DNA of 7,066 nucleotides from an uncultured Bacteroidales bacterium (GTDB lineage Bacteria > Bacteroidota > Bacteroidia > Bacteroidales > Paludibacteraceae): NCBI GenBank assembly GCA_937910305.1, contig CALEPS010000152.1, forward strand, positions 1-7,066, in the 5' to 3' direction. A program made the translations under genes and the position numbers. The notes under the pieces are model-generated. The model was not told the origin of the DNA and did not search any database. It was given only the letters and a program-made list of their open reading frames with translations. Shown in pieces: positions 1-6,365 of the stretch. The stretch's first letter is position 1; the number at the start of each line of letters is the position of its first letter.

Positions 1-213
1 CAAATCGTGGGAGCCACCAGAGTTTGTATCCGGCACGTGTGGGATGGATGCCGTCGGAACGGGGTTGTTGAGGTCGATGACACGTTTGGCTTCGAGGTTC
101 TCGGGACCTTGAGGCGTGTGAGTACCCATATAGACCGTAGGATGGTTCATCACGAACTCCGCCATCGGCGACCGACAGATATTGCCATGACATATAAAGA
201 GAATCTTTTGCAT
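1..213 (-). CDS. Low-molecular-weight protein tyrosine phosphatase, N-terminal fragment with an atypical tail, cut by the window edge
   Basis: The minus-strand frame opens with ATG at 211-213 and runs without a stop to the window edge (71 residues visible). Residues 3-22 have the exact look of a low-molecular-weight protein tyrosine phosphatase: a hydrophobic first strand, then the P-loop CHGNICRSP at residues 8-16 (C-X5-R; Cys8 would be the nucleophile and Arg14 the phosphate-binding Arg), then MAEFVM. These small cytoplasmic enzymes remove phosphate from phosphotyrosine, often in proteins controlling envelope polysaccharide synthesis. After residue 22 the expected helix does not appear. Instead the frame reads NHPTVYMGTHTPQGPENLEA and continues with a Pro/Asn/Thr-rich stretch ending GGSHDL, which I do not recognise. 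The gene may therefore be an in-frame fusion, a damaged copy or an assembly chimera. The N-terminal family call is firm; the whole-protein call is not. A plus-strand frame over the same bases resembles no known protein. Confidence 0.72.
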   Translation of the reverse strand, partial: MQKILFICHGNICRSPMAEFVMNHPTVYMGTHTPQGPENLEAKRVIDLNNPVPTASIPHVPDTNSGGSHDL

Positions 214-351
214 CACTTTTTACTATCATTTGTTCCCTATCGCGCGTAATAGGCAATCTCTCTACACTTGTTGTTTGCCATTAGAGAAAACTTTATCGGT
301 TGTGGGAGTACACCCACGCTGATGGTTTAAAAGTCTTTATGTTGTATGTTG
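214..351. other. Intergenic gap between methyltransferase and phosphatase genes
   Basis: This 138-base gap contains no ORF I would support. On the minus strand it holds a small imperfect hairpin, GTGGG-TGTACT-CCCAC at about 302-317, shortly after the methyltransferase stop. It lacks a clear T-tract, so it is at most a weak terminator. I found no full Bacteroidota promoter (TTTG plus TAnnTTTG) here, so the phosphatase could be read through from upstream. Confidence 0.4.
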
Positions 352-969
352 TTATGTTTTACGACATTCCGTATAAGCCAACGGAAAAGAGGCGGGTAGC
401 AGGACATGGTGTGCAATGGTCAGCCCATGTGACTGCAAATAATCATGGTACGCAGCCTCTGTCCAATGTGCATATTCACGGAAACCTGTCAGAGCCATCA
501 GTCGCGCTTTCAGCCGCTGCCGCAAGGTATTCTCTCCATGTATGTATGTCGGTGCAATCAACATGCCGTCAGGACGCAACACACGTTTTATTTCGCTAAT
601 GGCAGCATCGGGGTCTGGCATGATATGCAAGGCGTTGGCGATAAGCACAACATCAAACTGCCCATCCTCATAAGGCAGACATGTTGCATCAGCCTGCTCA
701 AAACGCAGATTGACACCTTTGGCTCTCAATCGGTTGAATTGCTTGTCGTTATTGGCTACACGCAGCATCTCTTCTGCATAATCTGTCGCCAAATAGGAAT
801 GTGCGGCTTCTGCTGTATGAAAGGCAATAATACCTGTTCCGGTTGCCAGTTCCAGCACCTCTTTGCCTTGTATGGCAGTGCGTATGCGTGCATACATCTG
901 CTCGTAAGCCTCACGCTCTTCGAGACGGGTGAAATTATAAATATGCGCTACTTTATTCCAGTAATTCAT
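352..969 (-). CDS. Class I SAM-dependent methyltransferase (Methyltransf_11/UbiE-like)
   Basis: This 205-residue protein starts at ATG 967-969 and stops at TAA 352-354. It shows the class I Rossmann-fold methyltransferase motifs in order: motif I VLELATGTGI (residues 38-47), which binds S-adenosylmethionine; the acidic end of strand 2 at Asp63 (ATDYAEEML); motif II/III ADATCLPY (93-100); the post-II strand FDVVLIANALH (105-115); and motif III VLRPDGML (130-137). This arrangement is typical of the small cytosolic Methyltransf_11 group related to UbiE/MenG. The C-terminal 60 residues, which usually contribute substrate specificity, contain no motif I recognise, so the methyl acceptor is unknown. 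The protein is full length for the group. It lies 67 bases downstream of the ABM-fold gene on the same strand and may share its transcript. A purine-rich AGTAGGAG lies upstream, but too far to be a convincing ribosome site. Confidence 0.92.
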   Translation of the reverse strand: MNYWNKVAHIYNFTRLEEREAYEQMYARIRTAIQGKEVLELATGTGIIAFHTAEAAHSYLATDYAEEMLRVANNDKQFNRLRAKGVNLRFEQADATCLPYEDGQFDVVLIANALHIMPDPDAAISEIKRVLRPDGMLIAPTYIHGENTLRQRLKARLMALTGFREYAHWTEAAYHDYLQSHGLTIAHHVLLPASFPLAYTECRKT

Positions 970-1036
970 CTTGCAAGTATAACTAAAACTTACTCCTACT
1001 ACTTCGGATTTGTGCTATGGATTCCGCGTATGATTA

Positions 1037-1315
1037 TCAGAACTCTAAGCGTTCCAATTTCAATTGACCGCAAGCCTGCATTTCTTCGACGTGTTTCTTG
1101 AACTCCGGTGTAGCGGAGTGCAGGTCGAGCGAAGTTTGGTCCTGCCACGTTTCGCAAATCATAAACACATCGGAGCGGGTTGCACTCTGGAACACATCAT
1201 AAGCGATGCAACCGGCATGGTTACGTGATTTCTCGGTAAGGGCTACTGCAGCACGCAGAGCGTCCTTGTACTTTGCCGCGTCTGCGGCCTGAAAAAAGCA
1301 ATTTAAGCGTATCAT
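1037..1315 (-). CDS. Antibiotic biosynthesis monooxygenase (ABM)-fold protein, YgiN-like putative quinol monooxygenase
   Basis: This 92-residue protein is the usual length of a single ABM (dimeric alpha/beta barrel) domain. The signature is clear: a first strand IRLNCFF (2-8), a helix ending in LTEKSRNHAGC, then AYDVFQS (38-44), the strand-turn-strand FMICETWQD (51-59) with the conserved E-x-W, and L..HSATPEFKKHVEEM (63-79), where the His/Thr/Phe positions line the pocket in this family. Members are cofactor-free oxygenases acting on quinols or polyketides, or small dimeric proteins of unknown role; YgiN of E. coli oxidises menadiol. The fold is clear, the substrate is not. The gene sits between the AbiE toxin gene and a methyltransferase on the same strand. 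The upstream gap (1316-1426) is A-rich near the start codon, as is common in Bacteroidota, but has no strong promoter match. Confidence 0.9.
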   Translation of the reverse strand: MIRLNCFFQAADAAKYKDALRAAVALTEKSRNHAGCIAYDVFQSATRSDVFMICETWQDQTSLDLHSATPEFKKHVEEMQACGQLKLERLEF

Positions 1316-1426
1316 ATTAGGATTGTATTTAGTTTATCTTTTTCGTCTTTTTTGTCCTATTCGGTCATAGTGGTTCCACATCTCCCAAAATCTGATAGTT
1401 ATCCATTGATCTTCAGAACGCAACAT
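1316..1426. other. Intergenic gap downstream of the AbiEii toxin gene
   Basis: This 111-base gap has no supported gene. Directly after the toxin stop codon an in-frame ATG opens a 30-codon frame (1426-1334, minus strand) ending in a very basic tail (GQKRRKR). It could be leftover coding sequence from a longer toxin C-terminus or pure chance. I see no good terminator hairpin. The only -7-like site on the minus strand (CAGATTTTGG) lacks the required TA. Confidence 0.35.
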
Positions 1427-2497
1427 CTACTGCAATAGCTCATAGGTTTTGTACCAATACCAGAAAGCTTCGGGGAAATTCTTTTTCAGTTTGTTCAGTT
1501 TGTTCATTTCCATTCCTTCAATGGACAAACCTGCAACAGACATCGGGTCAAAGGAATACTTTTCTATTCGATTGATTCCTTTCTCGATTAACGTGAGCAT
1601 ATACGCATCACGTGCTGCATCTATTATGGCTTCGTCTATCCGATATTGCCGTCCTGAATACATAAAACTGCGTATTTTCATGATACCTCGTTGCAGGAAT
1701 GCAAATTGTTCTGCATTCAGCGCGCCACGGAGAGCAAGGTTCATATCCGTTTGACGAATACCTGCAATCACTTCATCCACAGACATTGTCAGCCCACGGT
1801 ATGCCAGTTCGATAGGCACTATTCGCCGAAAAACCTCTGCTGTAATATGCATATCGTCCACGTGCTCGAATAGCCGTCCGACGTCGTGGAGTTGTTTGAT
1901 GACTTCCAACGATTTCTCTTCGCCTTTCTTATAATATGGTATGCCGGTTGAATCAGGAGCAAAGGCGGTTAGTTTGTCTCCTAATATGTCTTTTTCCGAG
2001 GGGATAACCACTTTGGCTGGCGTGCCCTCAATCTCTATCAGCGGAGAAGTGATCTCTACTTCTTTTGTCTCGATATACTGATGCTCGTCATATAGTACAT
2101 CCAGCAGAATATACATATCCTCGCGTCCTGAGCGCGGGAATGCCACTTGGTAGAACAGCTTGGAATGTCCTTTAGGAATTGTAGTCCCGTCTTGCTTACG
2201 CTCTACCAATTCGTATCGAACAAAACCGTTCGCTGCGTATTCTTGCAGATATGTTTCTATGTTCGTATCAGGCGGGCAGATAATATCTATATCCGTGGAC
2301 AGACGATTGCCTGTGTCTTTGAGCAATAGCATCAGACTTGTTCCGCCTTTGAAGACAAAAGGACAACCGCTTCGAGCTAACATATCCAACAAACTGAACG
2401 CACGAACCACGCGTTCTATCACGTTTTTATCCGGATAGCGCAGTTCCTCTGCCTTTGCGCTTATCCATTCTTGACCAAAACATTTTGCAGCAATCAT
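1427..2497 (-). CDS. abiEii: AbiEii/AbiGii-family nucleotidyltransferase toxin (type IV toxin-antitoxin / abortive infection)
   Basis: This 356-residue protein begins at ATG 2495-2497 and overlaps the antitoxin stop in an ATGA. It carries the AbiEii nucleotidyltransferase signature: FKGGTSL (49-55) followed by NRLSTDIDI (64-72), giving the G-G/S-x-S...R-x-S-x-D-x-D core with Asp69 and Asp71 as the expected metal ligands. A third acidic strand is YILLDVLYD (129-137, Asp133). EKDILGDKLTAF (168-179) carries the conserved Asp-Lys, and LHDVGRLFEHV (203-213) is the last family motif. The C-terminal 130 residues are helical and end in an aromatic patch (FWYWYKTYELLQ). Characterised AbiEii-type toxins are nucleotidyltransferases that transfer nucleotides to RNA targets (tRNA in the mycobacterial MenT relatives) and arrest growth, giving phage resistance. 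All catalytic positions look intact, so I infer an active toxin. The exact RNA target cannot be read from sequence. Confidence 0.93.
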   Translation of the reverse strand: MIAAKCFGQEWISAKAEELRYPDKNVIERVVRAFSLLDMLARSGCPFVFKGGTSLMLLLKDTGNRLSTDIDIICPPDTNIETYLQEYAANGFVRYELVERKQDGTTIPKGHSKLFYQVAFPRSGREDMYILLDVLYDEHQYIETKEVEITSPLIEIEGTPAKVVIPSEKDILGDKLTAFAPDSTGIPYYKKGEEKSLEVIKQLHDVGRLFEHVDDMHITAEVFRRIVPIELAYRGLTMSVDEVIAGIRQTDMNLALRGALNAEQFAFLQRGIMKIRSFMYSGRQYRIDEAIIDAARDAYMLTLIEKGINRIEKYSFDPMSVAGLSIEGMEMNKLNKLKKNFPEAFWYWYKTYELLQ

Positions 2498-3198
2498 ATC
2501 TTTATATTCCTCCGTTTGGCATATCGTTGTAACTTTTCTTCATTCAGCATATACAGTTCGCGGGCTGTTTCCGTCATGTATGCAGTCTCGATGCCTTGCA
2601 TATAATAAAAATCCTTATCTGCACGGATGTCCACCAAGAGCTTTTCCAGCATAGGCACATAATAGCCGTTCTGCTTCATCAACGGAGCTTGAGTTACCAG
2701 CGGTTTGACGATTACTATCTTTTTCTTTATATCCGCATAATCATACATCATCTGCTCGTTCGGAGTGCGAAATACCTCATATCCTGCATCTTGCAAACAG
2801 TGGAAAACGGTCTCAACGCTATCTCGTTCCACTTCTATGTAAGTCGCTTGATTGAAAGCCAGATGGTGTTGCAATGGAGCAAAGGTCTCTCCATTGTACG
2901 CGCATAGTCTAATTAAGGGAAACTGCGCATGAATGAGATCATAAACTGCCTTTTCCTGTTCTCCAAACACCACATGCCAACTATTTTGGGTCGCTTTGGA
3001 ATAAACACCTCTTTGCAGTCGTTGTATTTTCCCTTGGCGAACCATCCGGTTGAGAATGTTGACGATGGAATGCAAACTCACATCGCCCCCCCCTAAACTT
3101 AGAGCATACTGCTCCGCAGTGAACGACTCCACAGTCTCTGCAAAACGAATAATATGGTCGGTTCTATTAATCATGTTTTCACTATTGTATTTCGTCAC
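2494..3198 (-). CDS. AbiEi-like winged-helix antitoxin / transcriptional regulator of the AbiEii pair
   Basis: The frame opens with GTG at 3196-3198 (234 residues). An in-frame ATG at 3172-3174 (residue 9, MINRTDHIIRFAE) is an equally good or better start, giving 226 residues. An N-terminal winged helix-turn-helix spans about residues 24-68, with the recognition-helix/wing pattern SIVNILNRMVRQGKIQRLQR then GVYS. A long C-terminal domain follows (LIRLCAYNGETFAPL, IVIVKPLVTQAPL, LEKLLVDIRADKDF, KLQRYAKRRN), matching AbiEi-like proteins annotated as DUF6577/DUF6088 in Bacteroidota (family name from memory). In AbiE systems the antitoxin represses the operon through the winged helix and neutralises the toxin without forming a stable complex (type IV). 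The 4-base ATGA overlap implies coupled translation with the toxin. A run of eight G on the coding strand (3086-3093) encodes GGG within the helix-turn-helix region and is a possible slippage site. Confidence 0.85.
   Translation of the reverse strand: MTKYNSENMINRTDHIIRFAETVESFTAEQYALSLGGGDVSLHSIVNILNRMVRQGKIQRLQRGVYSKATQNSWHVVFGEQEKAVYDLIHAQFPLIRLCAYNGETFAPLQHHLAFNQATYIEVERDSVETVFHCLQDAGYEVFRTPNEQMMYDYADIKKKIVIVKPLVTQAPLMKQNGYYVPMLEKLLVDIRADKDFYYMQGIETAYMTETARELYMLNEEKLQRYAKRRNIKI
3086..3093 (-). repeat. Eight-base homopolymer (G8 on the coding strand) inside the antitoxin gene
   Basis: The plus strand reads eight consecutive C, so the antitoxin coding strand has eight G spanning codons for Leu-Gly-Gly-Gly-Asp (residues 35-39). 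It is the longest G/C homopolymer I saw in the window. A one-base slip would shift the frame early in the antitoxin and remove nearly all of it. Confidence 0.85.
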
Positions 3199-3226
3199 TT
3201 TTTATTCATATTTGACGATTTACAAT

Positions 3227-3259
3227 GCAAAAGTACTACATTTTTTTGAATTGTGCAAA
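3227..3259 (-). promoter_or_regulatory. Bacteroidota-type promoter for the AbiE operon
   Basis: On the minus strand, TTTG (3256-3259) is followed after 20 bases by TACTTTTGC (3227-3235), an exact match to the Bacteroidota sigma-ABfr consensus TTTG-N19-21-TAnnTTTGY. The implied start of transcription is near 3220. That leaves a leader of about 20 bases to the GTG start or about 45 bases to the ATG start of the antitoxin. Confidence 0.8.
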
Positions 3260-3305
3260 TAATTTTTGAAGAAAAATCACTTTTTCCTTCATTTTGTCAC
3301 CAAAG

Positions 3306-3464
3306 ATGGACTTTGTGGAAGATATGTGGCAGCAATTTATGTTCGAATATTCCAGAAGCACAAAATATAGAACAGATATAGTTGTTCACTTCTGCGATGT
3401 AAGTGTTCTATACACATGCTTTTTCTTTGCCGTGAAAAACCAGCAGTTACGAATTATAAACTAA
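3306..3464 (+). CDS. Possible small hypothetical ORF, 52 residues (weak)
   Basis: A plus-strand ATG at 3306-3308 opens 52 codons ending in TAA at 3462-3464, overlapping the 3' end of the helicase gene by 18 bases tail to tail. The product begins MDFVEDMWQQFMFEYSRS and ends KNQQLRIIN, with a hydrophobic, aromatic and Cys-containing middle. I recognise no family. It fills most of the gap between helicase and antitoxin genes and would be the only plus-strand gene here. The nearest -7-like site, TAATTTTTG at 3260-3268, has an extra T and no TTTG at the right spacing. An inverted repeat lies inside it. A frame of this length can arise by chance. Confidence 0.18.
   Translation: MDFVEDMWQQFMFEYSRSTKYRTDIVVHFCDVSVLYTCFFFAVKNQQLRIIN
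3366..3412 (-). terminator. Inverted repeat downstream of the helicase gene, possible terminator or operator
   Basis: A perfect 9-base inverted repeat, TATAGAACA (3366-3374) and TGTTCTATA (3404-3412), flanks a 29-base loop. The loop contains a competing smaller hairpin, CACTT/AAGTG (3387-3391 and 3401-3405). On the minus strand the repeat begins 35 bases after the helicase stop codon, and its distal arm runs into a short T-tract (TTTT). It could therefore end the helicase transcript, but the stem is AT-rich and the loop long. A binding site for a dimeric regulator is an alternative. Confidence 0.35.
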
Positions 3465-6290
3465 GTCAAGAAGTTCACTTGCAATATTTGGATCTTCAAA
3501 ACGCATTGCATTATCATTTAGTGTATTTCGCCCCAAATAATTGATTGAACCATACCAGATTAACTTCTTATCTATGATGGCACAACGACAAGACTGCGTT
3601 GATCTTATTATAACCTCTACACCGCGTGCAGCAACATCAGTTAGAACTCTATTGAGTGAACTCGCAACCTGCGGTTGATTATTTGGAATTGTGATAACGA
3701 TAGAGCGTTTTGCATTTAATATATCCTTTTTGAATACAGATACAAAAGACTTTCCATCGAAAAATGTAGATTGCGTATCCGGTTCTTCCATTTCCGCGAA
3801 TAAGCCTCTAATAATCGGCTGTGATTTTGGTTTATAGCCTATGCCTGCATAACCTTTGATACGACGGCGGTACATGAGTTCACACAAGGGAACATGAATG
3901 TCCACGTAGTCATATATGCGTACTTCCTCTTTACCAAGATACTCCCGATGAAGGCGACCTGCGTACTGCTCGACGATGCCTTTCCATGAGATAGGAATAG
4001 CCAGCATGAGCGTATCCAAGCGTGGAAAATCAAAGCCTTCTCCAACGTATTTCCCTGTTGCTACAATGACGAGCGATTCGTTGTCTGGAACGGCATGAAG
4101 ACGCTCCATCGTGAGTCGTTTATCGCGTGCAGACGCAGAACCAATGAGGGGTATGACGTGCTGGCAACAATTAGTAAGTAATTGCGACAAAATATCCACA
4201 TGGCTTGTGCGACTTGTTAGGATTATGGGAGTGCGCCCTTCCACAAGGGCTTTACAAACATCGGATACAATCAGTTGGTTACGAGCTTCATCTGCGATAA
4301 GAAAATCCGTGAGACGTGGGAACGTAATCGAATCTTCCGAAAGATGGCGATAAGCAGTGAAACGAGGTACGAGTACACGTGAGATAGCCGATTGCTGTGG
4401 TAGTTGTTTACTTGCTTGGTAACGAATCGGACCGCATTGCATGAAGATAATGGGTTGATGCCCGTCCTTGCGAATGGGTGTAGCCGTGAGACCATAAACA
4501 TAACGCGGCGATATAAGGCGAAGGACATTTTCAAAGGTTATAGCAGAAACATGATGACACTCGTCCACAATCACCATACCATAGGAATGCATGAAGGGTT
4601 TGACAGAATCTTCATCAAGGCATGATTGCAGCAAGGCAACATCAACGATGCCGTTGAGATGATTGCCGGTGGAATCAAGCGTGCCGACAGGGGAGATTTT
4701 CTTTCGTCTGCCGCGTTTATGCGATGGCTCTTCTGCGGGGAGTTCAATATCGAGGAAACGACATAGCGTTTGTTGCCATTGTTGGAGCAAAGCTTTCGTA
4801 TGCACAAGCACTAAAGTATTCATCTGACGACGAGCGATAAGTGCGGCAGCGGTCACGGTCTTACCAAAAGCGGTAGTAGCAGAGAGCGTGCCATTATCGA
4901 AGTGAGCTAGGCTATGCAAGGCTTCCTGCTGTTCCGGGCGAAGTTCGCCGACGAAAGATGCGCTGATAGGGATGCCGTGTTGGGTATTATCTTCAATGGA
5001 GATTGGGATGTTCTTGGATTGGAAAACCTCACGGATAGCATCTTCACAGCCTCGTGGCATATGTAAATAATCATCTACGATCTCTGCGCACGAGATGATA
5101 CGCGGAGTGTCGTGTGTAGAGAAACGCATGGCTTGTTTGGCATAGAAATCAGGATTACGAAATGATGCCATGCGCTTGATGTGGTTCGCCAGTTTTGCTG
5201 ATAGCTGATTCATCGGCAGATAGATGCCGTTTGCGCGGATAATGGAAACAGAAGTTGGGAGATCTTTGGGTTCCAAAGTAAGAGGCTTCGGCATCTCCCA
5301 TGGTTTGGCTTCGGTCGTTTGGGTTAACTCTCCGAATAAGGAACCTGAGGTGTTATGTTCCGCAAGGATGGTTGTGATGTTATCTAATGACATTCGTTCG
5401 ATATTTTGGAGCAATTGCCATTGATCAGGGTAAGCATTAAACTCTTCATCCACAAAGGTACTATTTCCTTTCTTACGCGCTTGTCCTTGGAGCGGCAAGG
5501 CGACCAGATTGCCGAAGCCTCCTTCTGGTAACGAATCTTGATTTGGGAAGAAGCGGTCATACGACTTGAGAGACATACGACCGTTATGGTTCATGGCCTC
5601 TGTTAGAACGGCGTAGCCTAAGCGTCGAGCAACAGCAGCGGGGATGGGTTCCGAGAAGAATATCCATAAGTGCGCACCGTTACCGGAACGTGAGCGTTCT
5701 AGATAAGCAGGTATATGCCATTCGTCACATATGCTTTTGTACGTCAGAACATCCTCTTTGTAGCCATGCTCGGAGTTTTTATCGTCAAAGTCAGCGCATA
5801 AGAGATAACAGGTATTGTCTGCGAGGACAGGAAATAAGCCTATTACATCACGACCATTGGGGTCATTGCCTGTGAGATGGTTAAAGATGTCTCGATCTGT
5901 AAGCGAGGCAAGGCCTCGGTTGGGACACTCGCTGCACTTATATTGTTTCTTGTTGCATAAGTCAGAACGCCATTCATTCTCACATACAGGTTGGTAACCG
6001 CTTTTGTCGGACGATGCACTATACCACCTTCGTGCAAAGACATCTTCACGCCCGCGAAAGATACTACGGAACAATGCTACTTTCTCTTCCGATGAAAGTG
6101 TGAACATCGGAGAGAATTTGTCCGGCTCTATAGGAGCAGATGGTTGTGAGATTGATATAGAAGACTGAGACTGACAGTATTGCGCAAGTTCCTGCTGCAA
6201 ACATTCATTCTCCTTCGCGAGCCGAGCGTTCTCCTTCTGAAGACGCTCATTGTCTTTCAACAAATCCAAGATACTAATAGGTGCTTCCAT
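3447..6290 (-). CDS. TOTE-type primase (AEP) - SF2 DEAD/DEAH helicase - PLD-like domain protein
   Basis: This is a 947-residue protein from ATG 6288-6290. An in-frame TTG at 6324-6326 lies within the promoter and is not a credible start. Domains in order: a leucine/glutamate coiled coil (about 10-38); a Cys cluster (C103, C112, C119, C122) likely to bind zinc; and an archaeo-eukaryotic primase-like domain with ADFDD (166-170, metal-binding D-x-D), SGNGAH (202-207, catalytic His) and KSYDRFF (242-248). Next comes an SF2 helicase with LRPEQQEAL (450-458), a variant Walker A TTAFGKTV (472-479), DECHH (576-580), LTATP (601-605), motif V GEGFDFPRLD (750-759) and motif VI QYAGRLHR (775-782). The last 100 residues are PLD-like (AIIDKKLIWYGSINYLG), but the usual H-x-K reads C-R-C. 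This architecture is that of the AEP-helicase effectors called TOTE conflict systems, thought to act on invading nucleic acid. Primer synthesis and unwinding are inferred. The gene has its own promoter and ends 248 bases before the AbiE pair. Confidence 0.92.
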   Translation of the reverse strand: MEAPISILDLLKDNERLQKENARLAKENECLQQELAQYCQSQSSISISQPSAPIEPDKFSPMFTLSSEEKVALFRSIFRGREDVFARRWYSASSDKSGYQPVCENEWRSDLCNKKQYKCSECPNRGLASLTDRDIFNHLTGNDPNGRDVIGLFPVLADNTCYLLCADFDDKNSEHGYKEDVLTYKSICDEWHIPAYLERSRSGNGAHLWIFFSEPIPAAVARRLGYAVLTEAMNHNGRMSLKSYDRFFPNQDSLPEGGFGNLVALPLQGQARKKGNSTFVDEEFNAYPDQWQLLQNIERMSLDNITTILAEHNTSGSLFGELTQTTEAKPWEMPKPLTLEPKDLPTSVSIIRANGIYLPMNQLSAKLANHIKRMASFRNPDFYAKQAMRFSTHDTPRIISCAEIVDDYLHMPRGCEDAIREVFQSKNIPISIEDNTQHGIPISASFVGELRPEQQEALHSLAHFDNGTLSATTAFGKTVTAAALIARRQMNTLVLVHTKALLQQWQQTLCRFLDIELPAEEPSHKRGRRKKISPVGTLDSTGNHLNGIVDVALLQSCLDEDSVKPFMHSYGMVIVDECHHVSAITFENVLRLISPRYVYGLTATPIRKDGHQPIIFMQCGPIRYQASKQLPQQSAISRVLVPRFTAYRHLSEDSITFPRLTDFLIADEARNQLIVSDVCKALVEGRTPIILTSRTSHVDILSQLLTNCCQHVIPLIGSASARDKRLTMERLHAVPDNESLVIVATGKYVGEGFDFPRLDTLMLAIPISWKGIVEQYAGRLHREYLGKEEVRIYDYVDIHVPLCELMYRRRIKGYAGIGYKPKSQPIIRGLFAEMEEPDTQSTFFDGKSFVSVFKKDILNAKRSIVITIPNNQPQVASSLNRVLTDVAARGVEVIIRSTQSCRCAIIDKKLIWYGSINYLGRNTLNDNAMRFEDPNIASELLDLVYNS

Positions 6291-6322
6291 ACTTATGTTA
6301 CATACATGTAGTCTGTATATGC

Positions 6323-6331
6323 GCAAAACTA
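6323..6331 (-). promoter_or_regulatory. Bacteroidota -7 element upstream of the primase-helicase gene
   Basis: The minus strand reads TAGTTTTGC, an exact TAnnTTTGY match, 33 bases upstream of the ATG at 6290. The -33 position 20 bases further upstream reads TTAG rather than TTTG, so this half is weak. Transcription would start near 6316. This places the in-frame TTG (6324-6326) upstream of the transcript and supports the ATG at 6290 as the true start. Confidence 0.6.
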
Positions 6332-6365
6332 TTATATCAAATCACATACTTCTAATGGTACATAG

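Noticed and set aside
7..249. Plus-strand frame of 80 codons at the left edge
   Set aside because: It is antisense to the phosphatase start, whose P-loop is unmistakable. Its Arg/His-rich product resembles nothing known.
302..317. Short hairpin after the methyltransferase gene as a Rho-independent terminator
   Set aside because: It has only a 5-base stem and no T-tract follows.
445..1101. Long plus-strand frame of 218 codons
   Set aside because: It lies antisense across the methyltransferase and part of the ABM gene, both of which have clear motifs. Its Cys/His-rich product looks like a shadow.
1334..1426. 30-codon minus-strand frame right after the toxin stop
   Set aside because: It is too short and has no recognisable family or promoter. 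Noted only in the gap description.
3260..3268. Plus-strand promoter TAATTTTTG for the small ORF
   Set aside because: It has one extra T compared with TAnnTTTG, and the nearest TTTG is only 11 bases upstream instead of about 20.
6291..6326. Upstream TTG start of the primase-helicase
   Set aside because: The codon sits inside the TAGTTTTGC promoter element and would precede the transcript start. The ATG at 6290 begins the coiled coil directly.
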